Part shown: piece by piece, positions 48,678 through 57,123 of the stretch | Numbering within the stretch: the stretch's first letter is position 1 | How the letters are laid out: each line of letters starts with the position of its first letter | Assembly: GCF_012396015.1 (NCBI RefSeq) | Contig: NZ_JAAXOQ010000021.1 | Coordinates: forward strand, 21,288 to 85,287 | Direction of reading: 5' to 3' | Length of the DNA stretch: 64,000 bases | From: Tsukamurella spumae | Lineage (GTDB): Bacteria > Actinomycetota > Actinomycetes > Mycobacteriales > Mycobacteriaceae | Made by a program: the position numbers and the translations under genes | Notes under the pieces: generated by a model | The model's input: only the letters and a program-made list of their open reading frames with translations | Databases searched by the model: none | Told to the model about the DNA's origin: nothing

Positions 48678-50140
48678 CGCGTCACGTACCTTTCGAAGCG
48701 GTTCTCGAGGTGGGTCTGGAACACGCTGAGGACCTGGCAGATCACCCAGTAGTAGCAGGCGGCGACCACGTACATGACGAAGAAGTCGAAGGTGGGCGCC
48801 GCGGCGATCTGGGCCTGCCGGAACACCTCCGTCACCAGGATCGTGGACGCGAGCGAGGTGTCCTTGACCAGCGAGATCAGGGTGTTCGCGAGCGGCGGGG
48901 TGGCGGTGCGCGCGGCCTGCGGCAGGATGATCCGGCGCAGCGCGGTGCGGTAGTCCATGCCGATCGTGGTGGCCGCCTCCCATTGCCCGCGCGGGACCGC
49001 GCCGATCGCGGCCCGGATGATCTCCGCCGCGTAGCCGCCCACGTTGAGCGAGAAGGCGATCACCGCCGCGAAGAACGGGTCGAAGACGAGTCCGATGGCC
49101 GGCAGCCCGTAGAAGATGATGACCAGCTGCACCAGCAGCGGGGTGCCGCGGATCACGGAGATGTACGCGGTCGCGAGCGCGCGCAGCGGCCGTCGGGCCG
49201 ACATCCGCGCCAGCGCGACGGCCAGCGCGATCACGAAGCTGATGGCGGTGAGCGGCAGGGTCTTCGTGACCATCGCCTTGAGGAGGGGAACCAGACTGCG
49301 CCGCACCAGGTCCCAGGTGGTGGACCGCTTCGGCGCGGTACCCTCGGCCCCGAAGTACTTCTGTGAGATCCGCTCGGCGGTGCCGTCGGAACGGATCTCG
49401 GCGAGGCCGCGGTTGATCGCGGGCATGAGCCCGGATCCCTTGCGGGCCGCGAAGACCGACTCGGACCTGTCGGGCGTCTCGGCGGCGATCGCCACCGGTG
49501 CGTCGCGGTTGACCGCGAGGTAGTTGCGGATGACGCCGGTGTCGTTGACCACCACGTCCACCCGGCCCTGCGCGAGCAGGGTGGCCGCCTCGGTGAACCC
49601 CGCGACCGGCTCGATCCGCGCGCCCGCCTGCTCGGCGACGCCGGACCAACTGCTGGTGGAACTCTGCGCCGCGAGCTTGCCCCGGATGTCGGCGAGGGAC
49701 TTCACCGAGTCGTCGCCCTTGCGGACCAGGATCGACCCGGTCGCGGTGCTGTAGGGATCGGACAGGTCGTACTTGGCGGCGCGCGCGGGGCTGGCGGAGA
49801 CCTGGTTCGCCACCAGGTCGAGCCGGTTCGCCTCCAGCGCGGAGAACATCGAGTCCCAGGGCGTCTCCACGAATTCCACACGGACGCCGATCTTCTCGGC
49901 GATCGCGGTGATCATCTCCACGTCGTAGCCCGTCAGTTTCCCGGAATCGTCGTGGTAGCTGTAGACCTGGTAGACGCCCTCCGTGCCCACGCGCAGGACA
50001 CCGCCCACGGGCGGCACCGGGTCGGCCTGCGCCGGCAGCGGGGCCGCGACGAGCAGCACCGCCACCAGCGCGAGGACCACCCGGCGCAGCGCCGTGCGCC
50101 CGGTGCGGGCGGCGTCGGCGACGGATGCTGTTGTTCGCAT
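48674..50140 (-). CDS. fused substrate-binding protein and permease of an amino-acid ABC importer
   Basis: 488 aa. A twin-Arg-poor signal/anchor (~20-40, RVVLALVAVLLVAAPLPAQA) is followed by a periplasmic-binding-protein 3 domain (~48-270: GTEGVYQVYSYHDDSGKLTG YDVEM), then a HisM/GlnP-type permease (~285-480) with the EAA-like loop GAVPRGQWEAATTIGMD. The fusion tethers receptor and channel, as in GlnP of Gram-positives. It imports polar amino acids, perhaps glutamine or glutamate. Divergent from the ArsR gene. Confidence 0.9.
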   Translation of the reverse strand: MRTTASVADAARTGRTALRRVVLALVAVLLVAAPLPAQADPVPPVGGVLRVGTEGVYQVYSYHDDSGKLTGYDVEMITAIAEKIGVRVEFVETPWDSMFSALEANRLDLVANQVSASPARAAKYDLSDPYSTATGSILVRKGDDSVKSLADIRGKLAAQSSTSSWSGVAEQAGARIEPVAGFTEAATLLAQGRVDVVVNDTGVIRNYLAVNRDAPVAIAAETPDRSESVFAARKGSGLMPAINRGLAEIRSDGTAERISQKYFGAEGTAPKRSTTWDLVRRSLVPLLKAMVTKTLPLTAISFVIALAVALARMSARRPLRALATAYISVIRGTPLLVQLVIIFYGLPAIGLVFDPFFAAVIAFSLNVGGYAAEIIRAAIGAVPRGQWEAATTIGMDYRTALRRIILPQAARTATPPLANTLISLVKDTSLASTILVTEVFRQAQIAAAPTFDFFVMYVVAACYYWVICQVLSVFQTHLENRFERYVTR

Positions 50141-50187
50141 GCGTCGTTCCTATCACCGAGGCGGACGTTCGTCCCGAGGACGAGCCC

Positions 50188-50253
50188 ATTCAACCAAGGG
50201 GTTGAATAACCCGAGCCGGCGGCGTACCGTCGTATTCAATCGATTGGTTGAAC
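50188..50253. promoter_or_regulatory. two ArsR-type operator palindromes
   Basis: ATTCAACC-AAGG-GGTTGAAT (50188-50207) is a perfect 8+4+8 dyad. ATTCAATC-GATT-GGTTGAAC (50234-50253) is a near copy whose two arms match imperfectly. They lie between the ABC importer start and the ArsR start, 46 bp centre to centre. The TTCAA/TTGAA dyads suit the small winged-helix repressor encoded next to them. Autoregulation is inferred. Confidence 0.6.
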
Positions 50254-50639
50254 ATGAAGGGAGGTGCGCCACGGACGACACCGACGACCTGTCCCGCGCG
50301 TTCGCCGCGCTGGCGGACCCCACGCGCCGCGACATCGTCGCCCGGCTCTCGGACGGCGACGCCACGCTCACGGAGATCGCGGAACGCTACGACGTGAGCA
50401 TCCAGGCCGTCTCGAAGCACCTCACGGTGCTCGAGAACGCCGGCCTGATCAGCAGGACCCGGCGGGCGCAGGCCCGGCCGGCCCACCTGGAGGCGGAGGT
50501 CTTCGACCTCATGAACGGCTGGATCGAGCGGTACCGCCGCCGTGCCGAGCAGCGCTACCAGCGCCTCGACGCGGTGCTCGCCGACATGAACGCCGAAGAG
50601 AACCCCACCGACACCACTGAACGAGGAGCAGCATCATGA
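50244..50639 (+). CDS. ArsR-family winged-helix regulator
   Basis: No ATG or GTG lies in frame near the natural N-terminus. TTG at 50244 is the only conventional start, but it lies inside an operator dyad. An ACG at 50271, six bases after GGGAGG, would give the family-like N-terminus TDDTDDLSRAFAALADPTRR. The winged helix spans ~15-85 (TLTEIAERYDVSIQAVSKHL TVLENAGLISRTR). No metal-site cysteines are seen. Its stop overlaps the SRPBCC gene start, the common ArsR-AHSA1 pairing. Confidence 0.83.
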   Translation: MVEHEGRCATDDTDDLSRAFAALADPTRRDIVARLSDGDATLTEIAERYDVSIQAVSKHLTVLENAGLISRTRRAQARPAHLEAEVFDLMNGWIERYRRRAEQRYQRLDAVLADMNAEENPTDTTERGAAS

Positions 50640-51121
50640 CCAGCGTCAACGCCGAGGCCGCCATCGAGGCCTCCGCCACCCTCCCCACCGTCACCATCAC
50701 GCGCGACTTCCACGCCACCCCCGCGCAGCTCTTCCGCGCCCACACCGACCCGGAGATCTACACCCGCTGGGTGGGCCCGTCCGACATCGATACCGAGATC
50801 CTGCACTGGGACGCCCGCACCGGCGGCAGTTGGGCGTACGTCAGTCGCCGCGGCGACGAGCGCTACGCCTTCCACGGCAGCTTCCACGACGTCCGGGAGG
50901 ACCGGATCGTGCAGACCTTCACCTACGACGACGTGCCCGACGGCGTCTCGCTGGAGACCATGACCTTCGAGGACCTCGGCGACGACCGCACCCGGCTGCG
51001 CATCGTCTCCCTGCTGGACAGCTTCGACAGCCGCGACGGCATGCTGGCCAGCGGCATGGAGAAGGGCATCGTCGAGGGATACGCGAAGCTCGACGAGCTC
51101 CTCGACGCGCGCGAGGTCTGA
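50636..51121 (+). CDS. SRPBCC/AHSA1-type domain protein
   Basis: 161 aa helix-grip fold: ITRDFHATPAQLFRAHTDPE, RWVGPSDIDTEILHWDARTG GSWAY, VQTFTYDDVPDGVSLETMTF and a last long helix. These small ligand-binding proteins are regularly coupled to ArsR regulators; their ligands are mostly unknown. ATG overlaps the ArsR stop (ATGA). Confidence 0.87.
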   Translation: MTSVNAEAAIEASATLPTVTITRDFHATPAQLFRAHTDPEIYTRWVGPSDIDTEILHWDARTGGSWAYVSRRGDERYAFHGSFHDVREDRIVQTFTYDDVPDGVSLETMTFEDLGDDRTRLRIVSLLDSFDSRDGMLASGMEKGIVEGYAKLDELLDAREV

Positions 51122-51155
51122 CCCGAGCAGGGCCCGGGACCGGTACCTTGTCGGA

Positions 51156-52787
51156 ATGAGGTTGCCTCGGTTCCGCAACGACTACGGGTCCGTCCTGCTG
51201 GGCTCCACCGACGACAGCCCCCGCACCAGCCGGGTGCGGATCCAGCTGGTGCTCACCACCGGCGTGCTCATCGCCAACGCCATCGGCGTGGGGCTCGCCA
51301 TCGCACTGGCGACGGTCGGCATCCCCAGACCCGCGATGCGGTGGGACCCCTGGTGGATGCCCTTCCTGGTGATGCCGATCTACATCGGCATCGCCTTCCT
51401 CCTCGGCGTCGTGCTCGGCACGGTCCGGCTGGTCCGGTCGCTGCGCTGGTCGATCCGGGGTGAGACGCCCACTGCGCAGGAGGCGCGGGCGGCCATGACC
51501 GCGCCCTGGCGGCTCACCGTGATCCAGGCGCTGCTGTGGGCGGGCGGCACGATCGTGGTCACGGTGGGCTACGGCATCGTCGCGCCCGAACTGATGCCGA
51601 AGGTCTCCCTCATCACCGGGCTCAGCGGTGTGGTGGTGTGCGCCATCTCCTATCTGATCACCGAGTTCGCGCTGCGTCCGACCGCGGCGCGGGCGCTCGA
51701 GGCCGGGTACCCGATCGCGCGCCGCAGCCGCCTGCGGGCGCGGGCGTTCACCGCGTGGGCGGTGGGCTCGGGCGTGCCGATCGTCGGGATCGTCCTCGTC
51801 GTCGTGTTCGCCACCTTCCGCGACGACACCTCGACGATGGACATCTTCGTCGGCGTCACCGCGATCGCCGCGATCGCGCTGCTCACCGGCCCGCTGCTGA
51901 CCCTGCTCAACGCCGACACCATCGTCGGGCCGCTGCGCGTACTGCGCAGCGCCCTGCGGCGCGTCCGGGACGGCGAGCACGACGTCTCCATCACGGTGTT
52001 CGACGGTTCCGACATGGGCGAGCTGCAGGCCGGTTTCAACGAGATGACCACGGGACTGGCCGAGCGCGAACGCCTGCGCGACCTGTTCGGCCGGCACGTC
52101 GGCCGCGAGGTCGCCGAACAGGCTCTGGGCTGGGGCGTGCAGTTGGGTGGCTCCGAGCAGGTGGTGGGGGTCCTCTTCGTCGACGTGGTCGGGTCGACGA
52201 CGCTGGCCCGGGAGCGGCCGGCCACCGAGGTGGTGGGGCTGCTCAACCGGTTCTTCGAGGTGATCGTGACGGCCGTCGAGGAGAACGACGGCCTGGTGAA
52301 CAAGTTCGAGGGCGACGCGGTGCTCGCCGTGTTCGGCGCGCCGCTCCCCCACCCGGATCCGGCCGGCGGCGCGCTCCGGGCGGCCCGGATGATCGCGGAC
52401 CGCCTGCCCGCCGCGGTGCCCGACCTCGCCGCCGGGATCGGCGTGTCGTACGGCATCGTCGTCGCGGGCAACGTGGGTGCGATCGAGAGGTACGAGTTCA
52501 CCGTCATCGGCGACCCGGTCAACGAGTCCGCGCGCCTGTCCGAGGTGGCCAAGCGCGACACCTCGTTGCCGGTCGCCTCCGAGCCCGCGGTCATGGGTGC
52601 CCGCGAGGCGGAGTCGCAGCACTGGCGCTTCACCGACGAACAGGATCTGCGGGGCCGCAACGAGATCACCCGGCTCTACGCGCCGCGCGCCGCCTCCGCC
52701 GCGAGCACCAGCACGTCGTCGACGAAGGTCGTCTCCCCCACGGTGAACGTGCGCGTGCCCGCCACCACGAACCCCGACTTGGCGTAG
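51156..52787 (+). CDS. membrane-bound class III adenylate cyclase with HAMP domain
   Basis: 543 aa. Six membrane segments in the first ~240 residues, a HAMP linker (VGPLRVLRSALRRVRDGEHD, ~255-310) and a CHD cyclase domain (~330-500). Metal Asp in FVDVVGSTTLA and FEGDAVLAVFGAP, and IGDPVNESARLS as the substrate/transition-state segment. It makes cAMP, dimerising across the membrane. The catalytic fold ends near EITRLYAPRA. The last ~37 residues read antisense through the convergent GNAT gene and are probably dispensable. Confidence 0.9.
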   Translation: MRLPRFRNDYGSVLLGSTDDSPRTSRVRIQLVLTTGVLIANAIGVGLAIALATVGIPRPAMRWDPWWMPFLVMPIYIGIAFLLGVVLGTVRLVRSLRWSIRGETPTAQEARAAMTAPWRLTVIQALLWAGGTIVVTVGYGIVAPELMPKVSLITGLSGVVVCAISYLITEFALRPTAARALEAGYPIARRSRLRARAFTAWAVGSGVPIVGIVLVVVFATFRDDTSTMDIFVGVTAIAAIALLTGPLLTLLNADTIVGPLRVLRSALRRVRDGEHDVSITVFDGSDMGELQAGFNEMTTGLAERERLRDLFGRHVGREVAEQALGWGVQLGGSEQVVGVLFVDVVGSTTLARERPATEVVGLLNRFFEVIVTAVEENDGLVNKFEGDAVLAVFGAPLPHPDPAGGALRAARMIADRLPAAVPDLAAGIGVSYGIVVAGNVGAIERYEFTVIGDPVNESARLSEVAKRDTSLPVASEPAVMGAREAESQHWRFTDEQDLRGRNEITRLYAPRAASAASTSTSSTKVVSPTVNVRVPATTNPDLA

Positions 52788-53230
52788 AACCGCTTCGCGC
52801 GGGCGTTGTCGTTGTTCACGCCGAGCCACAGCGGCTCGCGGCCCGCGTCCAGCGCCGCGGCGTCGAGGAGCGTCCGCGCCACCCCGGCACCGTGGTGGTC
52901 CGGATCCACGTAGAGCTTGGACAGGTAGCTCGACGGTGCGCCGCGCAGGCTCTCGGGCCCCTCCGCGAAATCGCCGTGCAGGACCAGCGCGTACCCGACC
53001 GGCCGCACGGTGCCGTCGGGTCCCGGCGCACCGTCGACCACCCAGACCCGGTGGTCCGGATCGGCGATGTGCGCGGCGAACTCGGCCGCACCGAGGTGCT
53101 GCGCGATGAAGGCGGCGATGTGCTCGCGCGGGAGCGACGGCGGGCAGGCGAGCGGGAAGGTCCGCGCGGCGAGCGCCGCCACGGCGGCGGCGTCCTGCGC
53201 CCGCGCGACCCGGGCCGGTGATGGTGTCAT
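52676..53230 (-). CDS. GNAT-family N-acetyltransferase
   Basis: 184 aa from the ATG at 53230. Acetyl-CoA site: SKLYVDPDHHGAGVARTLLD, then WLGVNNDNARAKRFYAKSGF and the C-terminal strand. Substrate unknown; relatives acetylate small amines or protein N-termini. It is convergent with, and overlaps, the cyclase gene by 112 bp. Confidence 0.87.
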   Translation of the reverse strand: MTPSPARVARAQDAAAVAALAARTFPLACPPSLPREHIAAFIAQHLGAAEFAAHIADPDHRVWVVDGAPGPDGTVRPVGYALVLHGDFAEGPESLRGAPSSYLSKLYVDPDHHGAGVARTLLDAAALDAGREPLWLGVNNDNARAKRFYAKSGFVVAGTRTFTVGETTFVDDVLVLAAEAARGA

Positions 53231-53288
53231 GGGTTCCACGGTAGAGGGTGCGGACGTACGCTGAAACGAACGGAAGGAGAGGTCGGAG

Positions 53289-53723
53289 ACGCTCGCGTCG
53301 GCGATCGGATCGACGGGGGTCCCGCGCGGCCTCACGTCCTACGCCGACCTGGCTCGCCACCTGCGCACGGACGAGGTGCTGCGCGCGGACGCGTCCCTCT
53401 CGGTGCGAGTCCTCCGCGAGTCCGTCCTCCAGGCGCGCAGCCTGCCCAACGGTGCCGCGCTCGACGCCTTCCATCGCGAGCCTCCGGCGACGGACCTGCC
53501 GGGATGGGACACGATCCTGGCCGGCGCGGCGGTGTTCACCGGTGCGGGCCGCGTCTCGGCGGGAGTACTCGACTGGTGCGACGATCCGAGCCGCACCTGC
53601 ACCGAACTCTTCGATCCGCTCGGCATCCCGCACCGGTACCGGCTCCTCGAGATGTTGCGCACTCCGGCGGCCTTCCGCGAACGTAACGTGATCCTCGCGG
53701 CCGGGAATCTCGAGGGGGTCTGA
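53289..53723 (+). CDS. hypothetical protein upstream of nucleotidyltransferase remnant
   Basis: Coding-type third positions (nearly all G or C) run from about 53289 to the stop at 53723, but the frame contains no ATG, GTG or TTG before a GTG at 53376. An ACG at 53289, six bases after GGAGAGG, would give about 144 aa starting TLASAIGSTGVPRGLTSYAD; the GTG gives 115 aa. No domain recognised, although LARHLRTDEVLRADASLSVR VLRE looks helical and DNA-binding-like. It ends 1 bp before the decayed nucleotidyltransferase, so together they may be a toxin-antitoxin-type remnant. Confidence 0.55.
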   Translation, partial: TLASAIGSTGVPRGLTSYADLARHLRTDEVLRADASLSVRVLRESVLQARSLPNGAALDAFHREPPATDLPGWDTILAGAAVFTGAGRVSAGVLDWCDDPSRTCTELFDPLGIPHRYRLLEMLRTPAAFRERNVILAAGNLEGV

Positions 53724-53724
53724 C

Positions 53725-54001
53725 GTGCCGCTCTCCCTCACGACCGCGGACATCGAGGAGCTGCTCGCCGCACTCGAGCGCCTCCCCCGAATACATTCTC
53801 GCGATGAAGGCGATGTCGACGCGACTGTCCGCAGGAGACCTGGAAGACGCCGCGAGACTGTGCCGGCTCCTCGGCTTTACGCGCGAGGACGAGATCGAGG
53901 CGGTGATCCGCCGCTACTTCGGCGACGACCCGGCGATCTTCGGCGCGCAGGAGCTGTGGTTCGAGCGGATCATCGACGCCGCGTCAGTCCCGCCCGAGTA
54001 G
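53725..54001 (+). pseudogene. decayed nucleotidyltransferase-like gene (DUF6036/AbiEii-type)
   Basis: The N-terminus (GTG at 53725, PLSLTTADIEELLAALERLP) and the C-terminus (PEYILAMKAMSTRLSAGDLE DAARLCRLLGFTRE, ending at 54001) lie in different frames and meet at about 53786. PEYILAMK followed by an Asp/Leu-rich helix is typical of the C-terminal half of DUF6036-type nucleotidyltransferases, whose catalytic GGxA core is absent here. So about 80-100 residues have been lost, with a frameshift. The ATG at 53804 could still express a 65-aa stub. Confidence 0.6.
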
Positions 54002-54340
54002 CCGGTCGGTGTCGCGGCGCTCGCGCTTGGTGGGACGGCCCGCGCCGCGGTCGCGGTGCGGCATGGAGGCGACGATCTCCCGTGGCGGCGGGGGCGGACT
54101 GTGATCGATGTAGCAGGTGGCGGCCACGGGCGCGCCGACCCGCTTGGCGATCAGCGTGGCCACCTCGACGATGCGCTCGCGGCCACCGAGGCGCAGCCGC
54201 ACCTCATCGCCCACCACGATGTGCTGCGCCGGCTTCGCGGTGGCACCGTTGACACGCACGTGCCCGCCACGGCATGCCGTGGCGGCGGCCGACCGCGTCT
54301 TGGTCAGCCGCACCGACCACAGCCAGGCGTCTACCCGCAC
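53984..54340 (-). CDS. S4-domain RNA-binding protein (Hsp15-like)
   Basis: 118 aa. S4 fold at ~1-60: MRVDAWLWSVRLTKTRSAAA, RGGHVRVNGATAKPAQHIVV GDEV. The basic C-terminal tail (GRPTKRERRDTDRLLGRD) is typical of Hsp15, which binds stalled 50S subunits carrying nascent chains. Leftward, and overlapping the end of the decayed gene by 18 bp. Confidence 0.87.
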   Translation of the reverse strand: MRVDAWLWSVRLTKTRSAAATACRGGHVRVNGATAKPAQHIVVGDEVRLRLGGRERIVEVATLIAKRVGAPVAATCYIDHSPPPPPREIVASMPHRDRGAGRPTKRERRDTDRLLGRD

Positions 54341-54343
54341 GTC

Positions 54344-54553
54344 TCAGCGACGGCGCGTGAGCCGCGAGTACCCGACGGCTCCGAGCACACCGAGGGCCAC
54401 CAGCAGCAGGAACCCGAGGCCCGTGCTGATGAAGAATCCCACCGCGACCACGACCACCGCCGGGGCGGCCATTGCGGCGACCATCCCCGGATGCTGCTTC
54501 ACGACGTCCAGCGCGGCCTGCTTGCGCGCGGGATCGAGCTCTTTTCCAGCCAT
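54344..54553 (-). CDS. small single-unit membrane protein
   Basis: 69 aa from the ATG at 54553 (MAGKELDPARKQAALDVVKQ HPG); an ATG 42 bases further up is possible. A soluble basic head precedes two adjacent hydrophobic stretches (MVAAMAAPAVVVVAVGFFI and GLGFLLLVALGVLGAVGY), ending in a positive tail. Looks like an actinobacterial membrane protein of unknown role. It lies 3 bp upstream of the S4 gene on the same strand. Confidence 0.65.
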   Translation of the reverse strand: MAGKELDPARKQAALDVVKQHPGMVAAMAAPAVVVVAVGFFISTGLGFLLLVALGVLGAVGYSRLTRRR

Positions 54554-54593
54554 GTCACCAATGTACGCATTCCCGGCAGGGCAAGATCGGGGC

Positions 54594-55046
54594 ATGACGG
54601 TGGTGGCACTCATGCGGCACGGCGAGGCGGGCATGTCGATCCCGGACGAGGCCCGGCCGATCACCGAGAACGGCAGGGACCAGGCCCGACGGTCCGCGGC
54701 GTGGCTCGCCGAGCAGGGGCTCGAGCCCGACCACGCGCTCGTCTCGTTCGCGCGGCGCACCGTCGAGACCTTCCACGCGATGGGGCTGGGGTGCCCGATG
54801 ACCGCGACCGAGGAGCTGTACGAGTGCCCCGGCCGCCGGGTGCTCGACGAGATCAACGGCGTCCCCGGCGACGTGCCGGTCCTGCTGGTGGTCGCGCACT
54901 TCCCCGGCCTGCCCGAGGCGGCCGCCGAGCTCGACCCGCACGCCGAGCTGCCGGGCTTCTCGCCCGGCACCGTCGTGCTGCTGGACCTCGACGACGGCCC
55001 CGCCGCACCCGGATCGGGGCGACTGCGCGCGTGGTTCACCCCGTAG
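54594..55046 (+). CDS. histidine phosphatase, SixA-like (first copy)
   Basis: 150 aa from the ATG at 54594. The RHG motif with catalytic His is LMRHGEAGMS at the N-terminus; the second His is in LLVVAHFPGLPEAA. Short length and layout match SixA-type phosphohistidine phosphatases. A second member starts one base after this stop. Confidence 0.83.
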   Translation: MTVVALMRHGEAGMSIPDEARPITENGRDQARRSAAWLAEQGLEPDHALVSFARRTVETFHAMGLGCPMTATEELYECPGRRVLDEINGVPGDVPVLLVVAHFPGLPEAAAELDPHAELPGFSPGTVVLLDLDDGPAAPGSGRLRAWFTP

Positions 55047-55047
55047 G

Positions 55048-55488
55048 ATGTCCGATATGGACACCCTGATCCTGCTGCGGCACGGAAAGTCCGCGTATCC
55101 GGACAAGGTGAAGGATCACGACCGGCCGCTGGCCCAGCGCGGGATCCGGCAGGCGGGCTTGGCGGGCAAGGCGATCCGCCGCTACGGGCACGTGGTGGAT
55201 CTGGTGCTGTGTTCCACCGCCGAGCGGGCGCGGGCGACGCTCGCGCAGGCGGCGATGGATGCGCCGGTGCGCTTCCTCCCGACGTTGTACGGCGCCACGG
55301 GCGAGCAGATCCTCACGATCGTCGACGCGGAGCGGGGCGACGCGACCACGGTACTGGTGGTGGGTCACGATCCGGGGCTCGCCGAGGCGGCCCAGCTCCT
55401 CGATCCCACCTTCACCTTCGCCAAGTTCCCGACCTCGGCCTTCGCCGTTGTCGAGGACGGGCACGCGGAGCTGCACATTCCTCGCTAA
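55048..55488 (+). CDS. SixA-type phosphohistidine phosphatase (second copy)
   Basis: 146 aa. LILLRHGKSAYPDKVKDHDR PLAQRG gives the catalytic His and the SixA-typical PLxxRG; TVLVVGHDPGLAEAAQ gives the distal His. Closer to bona fide SixA than the preceding copy. The two genes, which differ strongly in sequence, are likely cotranscribed. Confidence 0.88.
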   Translation: MSDMDTLILLRHGKSAYPDKVKDHDRPLAQRGIRQAGLAGKAIRRYGHVVDLVLCSTAERARATLAQAAMDAPVRFLPTLYGATGEQILTIVDAERGDATTVLVVGHDPGLAEAAQLLDPTFTFAKFPTSAFAVVEDGHAELHIPR

Positions 55489-55497
55489 CGTGGGGGC

Positions 55498-57123
55498 GTG
55501 ACGGTACGCGCGCGCTTCGAGAACTCCGCCGGCTCCCTGTTCACCGACGGTCTGCGGGGCGTCCTCGCGGCCCATCCCGATGCCGTCTGGCACGACGCGG
55601 GCTTCGTCTCCCGCCGCACGCCGCGCGCCTCCGGTGTCGCCCTGGTCTCCGGCGGCGGCTCCGGGCACGAGCCCATGCACGTGGGCATGATCGGCGCCGG
55701 CATGCTCGACGCCGCATGCCCCGGGCTGATCTTCACCTCCCCCAACGCCGTTCAGATCGCCGCGGCGACCCGCGCCGTGGACACCGGCGCCGGCGTACTG
55801 CACATCGTGAAGAACTACACGGGCGATGTCATGAACTTCGCGGTCGCCCGGCGGCTGGTCGCGGTCGCCGATGCGCAGGGGCCCGCCGTCCGGACGGAGG
55901 TGGTGCTCGTCGACGACGACGTGGCCACCGAGGACACGGCGGGCCCCGGCCGGCGCGGCACCGCCGCCACGATCGTCGTGGAGAAGATCTGCGGTGCGGC
56001 AGCCGATCTCGGGGCGCCGCTGGCCGAGGTCGCCGAGCTGGGCCGGCGTACGGTCGCCCGGGCGAGGTCGATGGCGGTGTCGGTGTCGGCCTGCACCGTG
56101 CCCGGCGCGACCGAGCCGTCCTTCGACCTCCCCGATGGCGAGATGGCCTTCGGCGTCGGCATCCACGGCGAGCGCGCCCGGGACCAGCGGCCCGTGCTCG
56201 CCGCCGAGGACATCGTCACCGACCTGCTCGCGCGGATCCTGCCGGGCACCGGCCTGGGCTCCGGCGACCGCGCACTGGTCCTGGTCAACAACCTCGGCGC
56301 CGTCACCGATCTCGAGCTCGGCGTGCTGTTCGCCGAGACCGTCAAGCAATTGGGCGAGCGCGGGATCGAGGTCACGCGCTCGCTCGTCGGGCGCGTGATC
56401 ACCGCGCTGGACATGGCCGGCGCCTCCGTCACCGTCGTCCCGCTGGACGAGGAGCTGATCCGGCTCTGGGACGCGCCGACCGCCGCCCCGGGCTGGCCGA
56501 ACACCGCCACGGCACCGTCGTATCCGGACCCGCTCGCGCACGCGCTGCCCGACGATTCCGCGGACCGCGGCGAGCCGAACGTGTGGCTCTCGGACTTCGT
56601 GGGCCGCGTGCAACGCTCGATCGACGAGCTCACCGACCTCGACCGCCGGGCCGGCGACGGCGACTTCGGAACCAACATGGCCGCCGCGCTGGGCCACTTC
56701 ACCCTGCCCCTGCGCGGCCCGGATTCCGATGTCCTGGAAGCGATCGCCACCTCGTACCTGGTGCGCTCGGGCGGAACCTCCGGGGCCGTCTTCGGGACCT
56801 TCCTCACCGAGCTCGGCAGGGCCCTGGCGCCCGACGGTGCCGGCTTCGCCGCCGGGGTGCGGGCCGGTCTCGACGCCGTCGTCGAGCTGGGCGGGGCGCG
56901 GGTCGGCGACAAGACCGTGGTCGATGCGCTCTCGCCCGCCGCGGATGTGCTGTCGGGCGGCGGGTCCCTGCCGGACGCCGCCGCGGCGGCCGCCCGGGGC
57001 GTGGCGGCCACGGCCGACGGCGTCGCCTCCCGCGGCCGGGCGAGCTACCTCGGCGATGCGGTGCGCGGCGTGCCGGATCCCGGTGCGCTGGTGATGTCCT
57101 GGCTGTTCGAGGCCGCCGCATGA
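55498..57123 (+). CDS. dihydroxyacetone kinase, DhaK-DhaL fusion, ATP-dependent type
   Basis: 541 aa from a GTG. The DhaK part (~1-330) has SGGGSGHEPMHVGMIGAGML, HIVKNYTGDVMNFA and the GVGIHGERA motif with the His that binds dihydroxyacetone covalently. The DhaL part (~355-540) has RRAGDGDFGTNMAA and GGTSGAVFGTFL for ATP. A fused kinase needs no PTS partner. Makes dihydroxyacetone phosphate. Its stop overlaps the acyl-CoA dehydrogenase start. Confidence 0.92.
   Translation: MTVRARFENSAGSLFTDGLRGVLAAHPDAVWHDAGFVSRRTPRASGVALVSGGGSGHEPMHVGMIGAGMLDAACPGLIFTSPNAVQIAAATRAVDTGAGVLHIVKNYTGDVMNFAVARRLVAVADAQGPAVRTEVVLVDDDVATEDTAGPGRRGTAATIVVEKICGAAADLGAPLAEVAELGRRTVARARSMAVSVSACTVPGATEPSFDLPDGEMAFGVGIHGERARDQRPVLAAEDIVTDLLARILPGTGLGSGDRALVLVNNLGAVTDLELGVLFAETVKQLGERGIEVTRSLVGRVITALDMAGASVTVVPLDEELIRLWDAPTAAPGWPNTATAPSYPDPLAHALPDDSADRGEPNVWLSDFVGRVQRSIDELTDLDRRAGDGDFGTNMAAALGHFTLPLRGPDSDVLEAIATSYLVRSGGTSGAVFGTFLTELGRALAPDGAGFAAGVRAGLDAVVELGGARVGDKTVVDALSPAADVLSGGGSLPDAAAAAARGVAATADGVASRGRASYLGDAVRGVPDPGALVMSWLFEAAA

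Noticed and set aside
50919..53753. 944-codon leftward frame opposite SRPBCC, cyclase and following genes
   Set aside because: Crosses several genes, Arg/Gly/Asp-rich and without domains; its GNAT-looking part is only out-of-frame DNA of the real GNAT gene.
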